From: Microvirga sp. TS319
GTDB taxonomy: Bacteria; Pseudomonadota; Alphaproteobacteria; Rhizobiales; Beijerinckiaceae
Direction of reading: 5' to 3'
NCBI RefSeq assembly: GCF_041276405.1
Contig: NZ_JBGGGT010000002.1
Coordinates: forward strand, 3,511,001-3,575,000
Length of the DNA: 64,000 bases
Shown piece by piece: positions 35,075 to 44,707 of the stretch. Every line of letters begins with the position of its first letter. Within the stretch, counting starts at the first letter, position 1. Position numbers and translations under genes: made by a program. The notes beneath the pieces are model-generated. The model saw nothing but the letters and a program-made list of their open reading frames with translations, ran no database searches and had not been told where the DNA came from.

Positions 35075-36211
35075 TTAAGCTGCGGGCTGGAAGGCGGGGT
35101 GAACCACCGCGCCGTCCCGGGTCAGGCAGGTGGCCTTCACGAGATCGTCGTCCCATTTCACGGACAGCGCCTTGGTCTCCTTGTCGACCAGCGTCTCGAC
35201 GAAGGCGTAGAGGTTCTTGGCGTAAAGGCTCGAGGCGGTGGCGGCGAGCCGCCCCGGCACGTTGAGATGGCCCACGATCTTGACGCCGTTATGCTCCGTC
35301 ACTTCGCCGGGCTTCGACAGCTCGCAATTGCCGCCGCGCTCGACCGCGAGATCGACGATCACGGAGCCGGGCTTCATGGATTCCACCATGGCGCGGGTGA
35401 GGAGCCGGGGCGCGGGCCGGCCCGGGATGAGCGCCGTGGTGATCACGATGTCCTGCTTGGCGATGTGGGAGATGACGAGCGCCGCCTGCTTGTCGCGGTA
35501 TTCGGCCGACATTTCCTTGGCGTATCCGCCGGCGGTCTCGGCCTGCTTGAACTCCTCGTCCTCCACCGCGATGAACTTGGCGCCGAGGCTTTCCACCTGC
35601 TCCTTGGCGGCCGGGCGCACGTCGGTGGCGGTCACGACCGCGCCGAGACGCCGGGCCGTGGCGATGGCCTGGAGGCCCGCCACGCCCGCCCCCATGACGA
35701 AGACGCGGGCCGCCGGCACGGTGCCGGCCGCCGTCATCATCATCGGCATGGCGCGGCCATATTCGGCGGTCGCATCGATGACGGCCCGATAGCCGGCGAG
35801 ATTGGCCTGGGAGGACAGCACGTCCATGACCTGCGCGCGGGTGATGCGCGGCATTAGCTCCATGGCGAAGGATGCGACCCCGGCCTCCGCCAGGCCCTTG
35901 AGAGCCGCTTCCTGGCCATAAGGGTCCATGATCGCGATCACGAGGGCGCCGGGCTTCACGCCGGTGAGCTCGCCTTCAGCCGGGCGGCGCACTTTCAAGA
36001 TGACGTCGGCGTCCCGCAGAGCCTCCTCGCGGGAGGGGGCGATCATGGCTCCGGCGACCTCGAATTCCCCGTCCGGGATGCCGGCCCTCGCCCCGGCTCC
36101 CGCCTGGACGACCACGTCCGATCCGAGGGCCTTGTACTTCTTGACCGTTTCAGGCGACGCGGCGACACGGGTCTCCGCTCCATCGGCTTCGGAAAGAACG
36201 GTGATTCGCAT
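35075..36211 (-). CDS. pntAa: NAD(P) transhydrogenase subunit alpha, part 1 (NAD-binding)
   Basis: 378 residues, soluble domain I of transhydrogenase. [20 protein letters not shown] is the NAD-binding Rossmann motif; [19 protein letters not shown] and [19 protein letters not shown] are typical of the alanine dehydrogenase/PntA family. First gene of pntAa-pntAb-pntB, with the aa3 oxidase subunit IV gene upstream on the same strand and a terminator between. Confidence 0.96.
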   Translation of the reverse strand: MRITVLSEADGAETRVAASPETVKKYKALGSDVVVQAGAGARAGIPDGEFEVAGAMIAPSREEALRDADVILKVRRPAEGELTGVKPGALVIAIMDPYGQEAALKGLAEAGVASFAMELMPRITRAQVMDVLSSQANLAGYRAVIDATAEYGRAMPMMMTAAGTVPAARVFVMGAGVAGLQAIATARRLGAVVTATDVRPAAKEQVESLGAKFIAVEDEEFKQAETAGGYAKEMSAEYRDKQAALVISHIAKQDIVITTALIPGRPAPRLLTRAMVESMKPGSVIVDLAVERGGNCELSKPGEVTEHNGVKIVGHLNVPGRLAATASSLYAKNLYAFVETLVDKETKALSVKWDDDLVKATCLTRDGAVVHPAFQPAA

Positions 36212-36239
36212 CTTAGTCCCCTGCGATCGGTCGAGATAA

Positions 36240-36264
36240 AGAAAAGGCCCTGGAAACAGGGCCT
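36240..36264 (-). terminator. Terminator between the oxidase subunit IV gene and pntAa
   Basis: On the minus strand AGGCCCTG-TTTC-CAGGGCCT is followed by TTTTC. It would end transcripts of the small oxidase gene before the pnt operon, implying a separate pnt promoter in the short space after it, or read-through. Confidence 0.7.
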
Positions 36265-36280
36265 CATCATACTCGGGATG

Positions 36281-36574
36281 TCAGTAGAAGATGAGTGCAA
36301 GCAATAAGAGGACACCCACGGCTGCCGGGGCGCGAACCCCGATCGATGGGGCGATAGCCCCGATCGCCCCGGACGCGAGCGATAGGATCACGCCGAAGAT
36401 CGCTGTCAGCCAGGCATGCTTGATGCCGCCGACCGCCAGAGCCAGCACGTGACAGATGACGACGGCAGTCGCGATCTCGGCGAACCGCACGAACCCACTG
36501 TAGGTCACCTCATGGGCAGGGCCGTCCATCTCCGGACTATAACCCCCATGCGGCGCATGTTTTGTATCGGCCAT
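36281..36574 (-). CDS. aa3-type cytochrome c oxidase subunit IV
   Basis: 97 residues. A soluble N-terminus HAPHGGYSPEMDGPAHEVTY is followed by YSGFVRFAEIATAVVICHVL and two more hydrophobic segments. The HEVTYSGF element and length fit the Bact_aa3_oxidase subunit IV family (PF07835), a single-helix accessory subunit of heme-copper oxidase. This member appears longer than the usual ~45-65 residues, with extra C-terminal hydrophobic segments. Its position before pntAa is common in Hyphomicrobiales. Confidence 0.8.
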   Translation of the reverse strand: MADTKHAPHGGYSPEMDGPAHEVTYSGFVRFAEIATAVVICHVLALAVGGIKHAWLTAIFGVILSLASGAIGAIAPSIGVRAPAAVGVLLLLALIFY

Positions 36575-36685
36575 GATTCAACGCCCTATTAGCATCGGTT
36601 GTTAATTGCTGCGTTTAACGCATGCGGTGAGGAGCCGCAATCTTTCCAAGCAACTCCGGCAGAACTTTATGAACGCGCGGAGCTG

Positions 36686-37903
36686 TTATTTTATCCTCAG
36701 GAATTCGCGCCATTGCGGCAGGCACACGGTCTCGTAGTCGTAGCGCTCCACCGCGATCCGGCGCGCCTCCGCCGCCATGGCGGCGGATTTCTCCGTCTCG
36801 GCCAGGGTTTCCCGCACCCGCTCCGCCAGGGCCTTGGGGTCGAAGAAGGGGAAAAGACGCCCATTCACCCCGTCCGTGACGATCTCGCGGACCGGCTCCG
36901 TATCCGAGGCCACGATCCGGCATTCGAGCGCCATGGCCTCGATGGACGACCAGGACAGGACGAAAGGATAGGTCATGTAGATATGGGCGGAGGAGACCTG
37001 GAGCACTCTCACGAACTGGTCATAGGGCAGGTTTCCCACGAGATGGACCCGCGACCAGTCCACCGGCCGGTCGATGCGGGCCTTGAAATGCTCGTACCAG
37101 GAGATTCCCCCCGGCGCCGCTCCCGAATAGCTGTTGCCCTTGCCGCCGATGACGACGACCTGGAGGTCCGGATCGATGTCGAGCAGATCGGGCAGGCTCT
37201 TGAAGACGACATGGGCTCCGCGCATCGGCTCGATGTTGCGGGTCACGTAGGTGACCACCGGCTTATGGCGCGTCAGCCTCGGCCCATCCTTGCCGATCTG
37301 GAGCCCGACCGTCGGGTCCGGCATGAGCCTCTTGGTGTCGATGCCGTCGTGGATGACGGCGATCTGATCCCGCAGATAGGACGGGAACGTGTCCCGCTGG
37401 TACCGGGTCGGAGCGACAGCCGCGTCGGCGGCATCGAGCGCGCCGAGCTGCATGGAATTCTTCAGGCGAAGGCGCCAGATCACCTCCTCGTTGGTGATGG
37501 GGAACTCGGGGTCGAAATCCAGGTCCTGGCCCTTGGCGCGGTAATAATATTCGAAATAGGCTATGTGCCGGGCTTTGGGCCACACGTCCTTCAGGAAAAG
37601 GTTCTCGCCCCAGCCGGTATTCACCACCACCACGTCGGGCTCGAAGCCCTGCTTGGCGAGTTCCCGCGCCTTGTGCGCCACGCCGTAGGCTCGCCGAAGA
37701 CGGGGAATGACCGGCGAGTAGCGCGCCTCGTGCTGGGGATCCTCCGGTCCCGGCGCAGGATCGTAGCGGATATACCGCACGCCCGGCAGATGGCATTGCT
37801 TGACCATGCCCAGCGCCACGACCTCGTGTCCCTCGGCGACGAGGCTCTGGGACAGGCGCAGAAACTGGCCCGGAAAATTCTGATGAACGAAGACGATCTT
37901 CAT
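36686..37903 (-). CDS. Glycosyltransferase, family 4 (GT-B fold)
   Basis: 405 residues. The N-terminal MKIVFVHQNFPGQFLRLSQ and HIAYFEYYYRAKGQDLDFDP match the Glyco_trans_4-like N-terminal domain. The C-terminal half has VTRNIEPMRGAHVVFKSL and the E-x7-E donor motif region SWSSIEAMALECRIVASDTE. Sugar and acceptor are unknown; a capsule or exopolysaccharide role is plausible. No other polysaccharide genes are adjacent. It stands between repeats upstream and the oxidase gene downstream. Confidence 0.92.
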   Translation of the reverse strand: MKIVFVHQNFPGQFLRLSQSLVAEGHEVVALGMVKQCHLPGVRYIRYDPAPGPEDPQHEARYSPVIPRLRRAYGVAHKARELAKQGFEPDVVVVNTGWGENLFLKDVWPKARHIAYFEYYYRAKGQDLDFDPEFPITNEEVIWRLRLKNSMQLGALDAADAAVAPTRYQRDTFPSYLRDQIAVIHDGIDTKRLMPDPTVGLQIGKDGPRLTRHKPVVTYVTRNIEPMRGAHVVFKSLPDLLDIDPDLQVVVIGGKGNSYSGAAPGGISWYEHFKARIDRPVDWSRVHLVGNLPYDQFVRVLQVSSAHIYMTYPFVLSWSSIEAMALECRIVASDTEPVREIVTDGVNGRLFPFFDPKALAERVRETLAETEKSAAMAAEARRIAVERYDYETVCLPQWREFLRIK

Positions 37904-37918
37904 AGGCTGCCTCCCGCT

Positions 37919-37972
37919 GGAGCATCGGACGCGGGAAGTGGATTTGCACTTTTGGAATTAATGCGATGCTCT
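37919..37972. repeat. Type B intergenic element
   Basis: GAGCATCGGACGCGGGAAGTGG, CACTTTTGGAATT and ATGCGATGCTCT. Paired with the type A copy that follows, giving the same B-A composite order as at 13791-13911. Confidence 0.75.
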
Positions 37973-37983
37973 CCCCGTAGAAC

Positions 37984-38033
37984 AGCGCATCGAGCTTGCG
38001 AAAAACCGGGTCTACTTTTCCGCACGATGCGCT
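37984..38033. repeat. Type A intergenic palindrome
   Basis: AGCGCATCGAGCTTGCGAAAAA, CCGGGTCTAC loop, TTTTCCGCACGATGCGCT. Lies between the glycosyltransferase start and the ABC1 kinase stop. Confidence 0.75.
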
Positions 38034-38076
38034 GAGATACGGCCTGTAAGGCCTCCCTTCGCGAAACGCAACCTCA

Positions 38077-39444
38077 TTACACGGGGTTCGGCAATCCGGA
38101 AGCGGCCAGGATCTCGGCCTGGCGCTGCGCCAGCCCCTCAAGCGAGAAGCGCTCGATCTCGGTCTCGAAGAGCCGGTGGTAGTTCAGCTCGGCCTTGAGG
38201 TGCAGGAAGACGGCGCCGAGCCCCACCGCCGCCCGGTCCATGAAGACGAATTCGCGCGGCACCGTGACGGGGCCCTTCTCCTTCAGGGCCTTGTGCACCT
38301 CGAAGGCCTGCCGGCGGCCGTATTCTCCGGGCTTCACCCCATCGGCGACCGTGCGGACCCGGTCGTCCAGCAGCGGCGCGTAGATGAAGCGGGCCCAGAT
38401 GTTGAGGATGTCGATCAGCTCGTTCGAGAGGCTCCGGAAGCCCCAGGTCTCGTAGGCATGGACGATCCTGGCGCGGTCGTCCGTCTGGAGACCCCGGTAG
38501 AGATCGACCACCCCGCCGACGAAGCGCGGGTGGAAGATGCGGATGCAGCCGTAATCGAGCAGGTTGATGCCCCTCGCCTCGCCTCCGTCGGAGAACACCG
38601 TGTAATTGCCCAGATGCGGATCGCCGTGGATCACGGCGGCATGGCTGAAGGGGTGCCACCAGGCCTTGAACATGGCGATGGCCAGCCGGTTGCGGGTCTC
38701 GACCGGGCTTTCCGTGAACTGCAGGATCTTCTCGCCTTCCAGCCATTGCAGCGACAGGAGTCGCCGCGTGGAGAGTTCGGGGTGCACCTTAGGCACGCGC
38801 ACATCCTCCACATCCGCCAGCGCCTCGGCATAGAGCGATGCATGCTTGGCCTCGCGCTCGTAATCGAGCTCCTCGCGTACCCGCTCGCCGATCTCCTGGG
38901 CGATTTCACGGGTGTCGATGGCGGGATCCATGCGCCGGTGCAGGGCGAAGACGAATTCGAGCTGCTTCAGGTCGGCCTCGACCGCCGATTGCATATCCGG
39001 ATACTGCAGCTTGCAGGCGAGCTTCTCGCCGTCCTTCGTGGTCGCCCGGTGAACCTGGCCCAGTGATGCCGCAGCGGCAGGGTTGAGATCGAAGGAGCCG
39101 AAGCGGCTCTGCCATTGCGGCCCCAGCTCCGCCTGCATGCGCCGCTTCACGAAAGCTGCCCCCATGGGCGGCGCTTCGCTCTGCAGCTTCTGCAGTTCGG
39201 CGGCATATTCAGGCGGAATGAGATCGGGAATGGTGGCGAGCAGCTGCGCCACCTTCATGATCGGCCCTTTCAGCCCGCCCAAGGCCTGCGCGAGCGCCGC
39301 CGCGCTGGAGGCGTCGCGCGCATCGCCGCCGAAGAGCCGCGCGCCGGCCATGCGCGCGGCCACGCCGCCCATGTTCGCGCCGACGCGGGCATAGCGCGCG
39401 GCGCGGGCGGTAAAGCGGTTCGCTTCGTTGTCGCGATCACCCAT
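38077..39444 (-). CDS. ABC1/AarF/UbiB-family kinase-like protein
   Basis: 455 residues. Family motifs: GPIMKVAQLLATIPDLIPPEY (the KxGQ region, here KVAQ), the Ala-rich loop AAAASLGQVHRAT, ACKLQYPDM, VEADLKQLEFV, HGDPHLGNY and LLDYGCIRIF (DYG in place of DFG). UbiB-like proteins are atypical ATPases needed for ubiquinone synthesis or lipid handling; more distant members like this have no fixed role. The gene is isolated, flanked by repeats downstream and pepF upstream on the same strand. Confidence 0.9.
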   Translation of the reverse strand: MGDRDNEANRFTARAARYARVGANMGGVAARMAGARLFGGDARDASSAAALAQALGGLKGPIMKVAQLLATIPDLIPPEYAAELQKLQSEAPPMGAAFVKRRMQAELGPQWQSRFGSFDLNPAAAASLGQVHRATTKDGEKLACKLQYPDMQSAVEADLKQLEFVFALHRRMDPAIDTREIAQEIGERVREELDYEREAKHASLYAEALADVEDVRVPKVHPELSTRRLLSLQWLEGEKILQFTESPVETRNRLAIAMFKAWWHPFSHAAVIHGDPHLGNYTVFSDGGEARGINLLDYGCIRIFHPRFVGGVVDLYRGLQTDDRARIVHAYETWGFRSLSNELIDILNIWARFIYAPLLDDRVRTVADGVKPGEYGRRQAFEVHKALKEKGPVTVPREFVFMDRAAVGLGAVFLHLKAELNYHRLFETEIERFSLEGLAQRQAEILAASGLPNPV

Positions 39445-39533
39445 GGGAGACAGTCTTTCCGATCATGTAACGATCATGCCGAAGATTCCTCTTGATCGAG
39501 GGCGCTCATCGGCACATTGCGCCAGAGCAAGCA

Positions 39534-41378
39534 TCAAGCCGTCTTTTCCATGGCCTCCAGCTCGCCGATCAGGCGCTCGATCATGGCCAGGCCGATCTGC
39601 CAGAAGGAGGGATCGCGGGCATCGAGCCCGAACGGAGCGAGAAGCTCCGTATAGGGCTTGGAGCCGCCCGCCGAAAGCAGCGCGAAATAGCGATCCACGA
39701 AGCCCTCGTTCGAGTGCTCGTAGATACCGTAGAGCGAATTCACCAGGCAATCGCCAAAGGCATAGGCATAGACGTAGAACGGCGAATGGATGAAGTGCGG
39801 GATATAGGTCCAGAAGGACTCGTAGCCCGGGCCGAGGCGGATTGCGGGACCGAGCGATTCGTCCTGCACCGACATCCAGAGATCGCAGAGACTATCGGCC
39901 GTCAGCTCGCCGTTGCGGCGCTCCACATGCACCTTGCGCTCGAAGGAATAGAAGGCGATCTGGCGCACCACGGTGTTGATCATGTCCTCGACCTTGGCGG
40001 CCAGCATGGCCTTGCGCTGCACAGGATCCGTGGTCTGATCGAGCAGGCGACGGAAGGTGAGCATCTCGCCGAACACGCTCGCGGTTTCCGCAAGCGTCAG
40101 CGGCGTCGGCGCCATCAGGGCTCCGTTGGGGGCGGCGAGCACCTGATGGACGCCGTGGCCCAGTTCATGGGCGAGCGTCATCACATCGCGCGGCTTGCCC
40201 TGGTAGTTGAGCAGCACATAGGGGTGGGCCGACGGAACGGTCGGGTGCGCGAAGGCGCCGGGCGCCTTGCCGGGGCGGGTCGGGGCGTCGATCCAGCCCT
40301 CGTCGAAGAAGCGGCGTGCGATGTCGGCCATCCTCGGCGAGAAGGCGGAATAGGCCGAGAGCACGGTGTCGCGCGCCTCGCCCCAGGGAATGGTGCGCTG
40401 CTCGACCTTCGGCAGCGGCGCGTTGCGGTCCCAATGGTCGAGCTTGTCCTTGCCGAACCACTTGGCTTTCAGCGCGTAGTAGCGGTGCGACAGACGCGGA
40501 TAGGCCTCGCGGACGGCGGCGACCAGCGCATCCACCACCTCGCGCTCGACGCGGTTGGCGAGGTGGCGCGAATCCGCCACGTCCTGGAAGCCGCGCCAGC
40601 GGTCCGAGATTTCCTTGTCCTTGGCGAGGGTGTTCGTGATCAGCGTGAAGGTCCGCAGGTTCGCCTTGAAAGTCTTGGCGAGCGCGTCGGAGGCATCCTT
40701 GCGCACGCTCTCGTCCGGGTCCTGCAGCTTGTTGAGGGTCGGCTCGATGGGCAGTTCCTCGCCGCGCACGGTGAAGCGCAAGGACGCGATGGTCTCGTCG
40801 AACAGCCGGTTCCAGGCCGAGCGCCCGGTCACGGACTTTTCGTGGAAAAGCTGCTCGATCTTGTCGTCGAGCTGGTAGGGCTTGTCCTTGCGCAGATCCT
40901 CGATCCAGGGCTTGTAGTGCGAGAGAGGCGCCTGGGCCACGGCCTTGTCCAGCACCTCGTCGTCGATGCGGTTGAGTTCGAGTCCGAAGAACAGAAGTTC
41001 CGTGGAGGCCGTGGTGAGACGCTCCTGCGTGTCGCCGTAGAACTTCGCGCGGACCGGATCGGTGGTGTCGCCGGAATAGACGAGGCCGGCATAGGACATG
41101 ATGCGGCCGAGAAGATCCTCCAGCGCCTCGTAGCGCTTGATCACGTCCGTCAGGACCTGGGGAGCGTCCTCGCCCCGCGTCATGGAGTCGAGCCTGCCGC
41201 GATAATCCCCGGCGAAGGCCTTGCACTCGGCCTCCGCCCTGGCGAGATCGCTCTTGAACGCCTCGCTGTCCATGCCCGGATAGAGATGGGACAGGTTCCA
41301 CTCTGGGAGCGAGCCGAGATCGACCTGAACGGCGCCGGTAGAGGATGTCTGGTGCACGGAAGAAACTTTCTGGGACAT
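39534..41378 (-). CDS. pepF: Oligoendopeptidase F, peptidase family M3
   Basis: 614 residues from the ATG at 41378 (a GTG at 41411 is possible). The zinc metalloprotease motif LAHELGHGVHQVLA (HExxH) is intact, with a downstream Glu in TLAETASVFGE. The protein cleaves short peptides in the cytoplasm. The N-terminal LGSLPEWNLSHLYPGMDSE and the C-terminal PGYESFWTYIPHFIHSPFY are typical. It is divergent from the AAA+-like regulator, with a gap of about 170 bases. Confidence 0.96.
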   Translation of the reverse strand: MSQKVSSVHQTSSTGAVQVDLGSLPEWNLSHLYPGMDSEAFKSDLARAEAECKAFAGDYRGRLDSMTRGEDAPQVLTDVIKRYEALEDLLGRIMSYAGLVYSGDTTDPVRAKFYGDTQERLTTASTELLFFGLELNRIDDEVLDKAVAQAPLSHYKPWIEDLRKDKPYQLDDKIEQLFHEKSVTGRSAWNRLFDETIASLRFTVRGEELPIEPTLNKLQDPDESVRKDASDALAKTFKANLRTFTLITNTLAKDKEISDRWRGFQDVADSRHLANRVEREVVDALVAAVREAYPRLSHRYYALKAKWFGKDKLDHWDRNAPLPKVEQRTIPWGEARDTVLSAYSAFSPRMADIARRFFDEGWIDAPTRPGKAPGAFAHPTVPSAHPYVLLNYQGKPRDVMTLAHELGHGVHQVLAAPNGALMAPTPLTLAETASVFGEMLTFRRLLDQTTDPVQRKAMLAAKVEDMINTVVRQIAFYSFERKVHVERRNGELTADSLCDLWMSVQDESLGPAIRLGPGYESFWTYIPHFIHSPFYVYAYAFGDCLVNSLYGIYEHSNEGFVDRYFALLSAGGSKPYTELLAPFGLDARDPSFWQIGLAMIERLIGELEAMEKTA

Positions 41379-41549
41379 GACTGCAAGCGGGGTTGAAGGA
41401 GGCTGAACCACATATTGGCGGTTCGGCCTTCCGGATCAACCCGGGGAACGGGGATATGGATCCGCCAGGAGGCTGCCGCCGTTAAGGCCGGATTTACCCT
41501 TCTTGCCCAGCATCCCTGAAGCGATTCCCTCAAACCGCGTCCGTTCCGA

Positions 41550-42584
41550 ATGCCTCTTCACCGCTTCTTCGCAGACGATATCCGGGCTCTTCGCCTGGGC
41601 ACGGACGGCTTCGAAGCCGGCTCCGAACGGGAAAGAACTGCGCGTCTCGCGGATCGCGCGGCCCGCTCGGCCTTGCCCGTCCTGATCGAGACGGAGGCCG
41701 GCAGCGGCGCCACGGCCCTGGCCAGAGCGATCCATGAGAGCGGCGAGCGCAAGACCCGCTCCTTCATCGCCTTTCGAACGACCGAAGCCCTGTCCGGCCG
41801 GGAAACCCAGGAAGCGGCCCTCCTGCGCCACATGAGGGAGGCCCGCGGCGGCACGCTGTTCATCGAGGATGTCGGACGCCTGTCGAGACAGGCGCAGGAG
41901 CGCCTGGCCGAATCGCTGTTCCGGCAGGACGCGGGGCCGCGTACAGGCCGGCGCCTGGATCTCCGTCTCATCGCCAGCGCCGGTTTCGATCTGTCGGAGA
42001 ATGTCCGCGAGGGGCGCTTCAGGGAGGATCTCTATTATCGCCTCCAGACCATGCCTCTCGCCCTGCTCCCTTTGAGAGGCCAGAGAGACGTCATCGCCGA
42101 ATGGGCGGTTCTCTTCGCTCGGCGCTTTGCCTCGGACGAGGGCAAGACGATCCGAGGTTTGTCCACGGACGCCCTGTCCCTGCTTTCCCGCTATGACTGG
42201 CCGGGCAATCTCCAGCAGCTGGAAAATGCGGTCTATCGCGCCGTGATCCTCGCGGATGGCGCTTTCCTGACGCCGAGCGAGTTCCCGCAGATCGCAGTCC
42301 AAGTGGAAGGCTTCCGCATCGACATCCCGCCGCTTCCGGCCGTGCGGGCCTTGGCCCCCCTTCGCGCGAAGGAACCCGGCGCAAAGCACGATCCGCACGC
42401 GCTTTCACTCATTCGTGAAAGCGGAGACATGCTGACGCTGGCGGAGCTGGAAGAGCGCGCGATCCGCTTTGCTCTCGCGCATTATCAAGGACATATGTCG
42501 GCCATTTCCCGTCATCTCGGAATCGGGCGCTCGACGCTTTACCGAAAATTGAAGGAACTCGGCCTAAACGATGCAGCCGCATGA
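41550..42584 (+). CDS. Degenerate AAA+ (NtrC-like) regulator with Fis-type HTH
   Basis: 344 residues, clearly derived from sigma-54 activators but lacking their chemistry. The Walker A region (about 47-58) reads ETEAGSGATALARAIH, so the invariant lysine is Ala. Walker B (about 100-108) reads GGTLFIEDVG, Glu-Asp in place of Asp-Glu. The GAFTGA loop is absent: SFIAFRTTEALSGRE runs straight on. The sensor region REDLYYRLQTMPLALLPLRG, the YDWPGNLQQLENAVYRA segment and the C-terminal HTH ISRHLGIGRSTLYRKLKELG are well kept. It probably binds DNA without remodelling sigma-54 holoenzyme. The L,D-transpeptidase gene follows. Confidence 0.85.
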   Translation: MPLHRFFADDIRALRLGTDGFEAGSERERTARLADRAARSALPVLIETEAGSGATALARAIHESGERKTRSFIAFRTTEALSGRETQEAALLRHMREARGGTLFIEDVGRLSRQAQERLAESLFRQDAGPRTGRRLDLRLIASAGFDLSENVREGRFREDLYYRLQTMPLALLPLRGQRDVIAEWAVLFARRFASDEGKTIRGLSTDALSLLSRYDWPGNLQQLENAVYRAVILADGAFLTPSEFPQIAVQVEGFRIDIPPLPAVRALAPLRAKEPGAKHDPHALSLIRESGDMLTLAELEERAIRFALAHYQGHMSAISRHLGIGRSTLYRKLKELGLNDAAA

Positions 42585-42690
42585 CGCCTTTGCGCGTTGA
42601 GCGTGGCAGAGGTGTGCTGCGCACGGACGATAAAATGAGGATGCGGAGGATGCAACGTCCTCCGATACCGTTGCGAGAAGGAGATGGGTC

Positions 42691-44469
42691 ATGCGTGACT
42701 TGCGCAAGACGGCGTTGTGGCTTGGGCTGATCGGATCGGCCTCGTTCTTGTCCCTTTCCGCGATGGCGCAGACTGCGACGAACGATTCACCGGGCGCATC
42801 CGAGCCCGTCCTTGCGCAAAGCCCCGCCGAACCGTCGTTCCATGATGTGATCGCCGAACCTGCCCTGGGGCAGGAGAAGGCCACCGACCATGCGATTCCC
42901 CTGCCCGAGCCCGCACCGGTCGTCATCGAAACTGCGGATCGCAAGCCCGAACCGGCCATCGACATTCCTCTGCCGGAGGCCGCTCCCGTTACGGCACTCA
43001 TGCAGCAGGACATGCTGCGCCTGACGGTCGAAGGCCTGCTCGGGGACGAGGCCGCGACGCGCGACCTTCGGCTCTCCGCGAAAGAGCGCGAGGGGTTGCG
43101 GGCCTTCTATGCGCAAGCCCAACGTCCTCTCGCCTGGGCCTCGGACGGCGCCTTCACGCAGGAGGCCATGGGAGCCATCGCACGGCTGAAGGCTGCGGAC
43201 GAGGACGGATTGGATCCGACCGACTATCCTGTGCCCGACGTGAAACTGCGCAAGGAAGCCGCGCCCAGCCAATGGGCCGAAGCCGATCTGAAGCTCTCGG
43301 CCTCCGTGATCCGCTATGCCCGCGATGCGCGCGGCGGGCGTATCGAGCCGTCCCGCCTTTCGCCTCTGGTCACGCCGGTTCTGGCCCTTCCCGGGGCCGA
43401 CGAGGTCCTCGGAAAAGTCGCCTTCGCGAAGGATGCGAATGCGGCGCTCGCCTCGTACAACCCGCCGCATGCCGGTTACCGCGCCCTGAAGGAGAAGCTC
43501 GCGGAACTACGGGCCAGCCATCCATCCCAGCCCAGCGTGCACGTGCCCAAGGGGCCCGCGTTGCGCGTGGGCATGAAGGATCCGCGGGTCCCGCTGATCC
43601 GCGCGCGCTTCAATCTCAACGAGGACGACGACAACCGGAACGTCTACGACAAGCGTCTCTCCACGGCGGTCGCGGCGTTCCAGAAGGAAAAGGGTCTCCA
43701 AGGCAACGGCATCCTCACCGCGCAGACGGTGGCTGCCCTCTCCGGCCCCTCGCTGGCTCAGCGCGAGGCCAATCTCATCGCCAATATGGAGCGCTGGCGC
43801 TGGCTGCCGGAGGATCTCGGCAAGCGCCACATCATGGTGAACGTGCCCGAATTCCGTCTGCAGCTCGTGGATAGCGGCAAGGTCGCCCACGAGACCCGCG
43901 TGATCGTCGGCAAGGAGCAGTCGCAGACCCCGATCTTCTCCGAGAACATGAAATACCTCGTGGTTAATCCGTCCTGGACAATCCCGCCGTCCATCATGAA
44001 GAAGGAGATCCTGCCCGGTCTCGCCAACGATCCGGATTACGCGGCCAAGAGGGGATACACCGTCATCCGCAAGGGAGGCCGCCTCATCGTCCAGCAGCCC
44101 CCAGGCGAACGCAATGCGCTGGGATTCGTGAAGTTCATGTTCCCGAACAAACATGCGGTCTATCTGCACGACACGCCCAACCGCAATCTCTTCACGGCCG
44201 CCAAGCGCGCCTTCAGCCATGGCTGCGTGCGTGTGGAAAAGCCCTTCGAGCTCGCGGAGTTCATCATGGGCGAGGACAGCAAGTGGGATGAGAAAAAACT
44301 ACGCAGCCTGATCGGCAAGGGAGAGCGCACGGTGTTCCTGCCGAAGCCTCTTCCGGTGCATCTGGCCTATTTCACCCTTGCGGTCGACGAAAAGGGATCC
44401 CTCAAATCCTATACCGATCTCTACGGCCTCGACCAGAAGGTCCGGGCGGCGCTGAATCTCGCCCAATAG
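42691..44469 (+). CDS. L,D-transpeptidase, YcbB/LdtD type
   Basis: 592 residues. A signal peptide (TALWLGLIGSASFLSLSAMA) is followed by a Pro-rich linker, a scaffold domain (about 110-270), a peptidoglycan-binding domain (VAAFQKEKGLQGNGILTAQT, about 310-355) and the YkuD catalytic domain. The active-site motif HDTPNRNLF..RAFSHGCVRVEKP carries the catalytic His and Cys (Cys about 512). It forms 3-3 cross-links in periplasmic peptidoglycan. Its TAG stop is the first three bases of a type A repeat. It lies downstream of the degenerate regulator. Confidence 0.94.
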   Translation: MRDLRKTALWLGLIGSASFLSLSAMAQTATNDSPGASEPVLAQSPAEPSFHDVIAEPALGQEKATDHAIPLPEPAPVVIETADRKPEPAIDIPLPEAAPVTALMQQDMLRLTVEGLLGDEAATRDLRLSAKEREGLRAFYAQAQRPLAWASDGAFTQEAMGAIARLKAADEDGLDPTDYPVPDVKLRKEAAPSQWAEADLKLSASVIRYARDARGGRIEPSRLSPLVTPVLALPGADEVLGKVAFAKDANAALASYNPPHAGYRALKEKLAELRASHPSQPSVHVPKGPALRVGMKDPRVPLIRARFNLNEDDDNRNVYDKRLSTAVAAFQKEKGLQGNGILTAQTVAALSGPSLAQREANLIANMERWRWLPEDLGKRHIMVNVPEFRLQLVDSGKVAHETRVIVGKEQSQTPIFSENMKYLVVNPSWTIPPSIMKKEILPGLANDPDYAAKRGYTVIRKGGRLIVQQPPGERNALGFVKFMFPNKHAVYLHDTPNRNLFTAAKRAFSHGCVRVEKPFELAEFIMGEDSKWDEKKLRSLIGKGERTVFLPKPLPVHLAYFTLAVDEKGSLKSYTDLYGLDQKVRAALNLAQ

Positions 44470-44509
44470 CGCATCGTGCGGCCCTTCGGGTCCGCTCCAG
44501 CGATGCGCT
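44467..44509. repeat. Type A variant fused to the L,D-transpeptidase stop codon
   Basis: TAGCGCATCGTGCGGCCC..GGGTCCGC..AGCGATGCGCT. The TAG is the stop codon; the loop region is diverged. Confidence 0.7.
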
Positions 44510-44521
44510 CATCTAAGAAGG

Positions 44522-44572
44522 GAGCATCGGACCCAAAAGTGCAAATCCACTTCCCGCGTCCGATGCTCTAGC
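44522..44572. repeat. Type B intergenic element, inverted orientation
   Basis: GAGCATCGGACCCAAAAGTGC, then AATCCACTT and CCGCGTCCGATGCTCTAG. It has near-equal arms (AGCATCGGAC/GTCCGATGCT) and ends in CTAG. Confidence 0.75.
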
Positions 44573-44582
44573 CTGATCGAAG

Positions 44583-44607
44583 AGCGGCCTTAGGGCCGCT
44601 TTTTTTG
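44583..44607 (+). terminator. Intrinsic terminator before the DUF882 gene
   Basis: AGCGGCC and GGCCGCT pair around TTAG, followed by seven T. It ends the L,D-transpeptidase transcript after the repeats. Confidence 0.85.
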
Positions 44608-44707
44608 CGCCCATTTAACCTGAAGGTAACCGTCTTCGGCAAAGATCTTTTCACGATGTGCGATTACCGCATTTTCCCGAAATGCGGCGAGTAAAACGAG
44701 TACCCCA

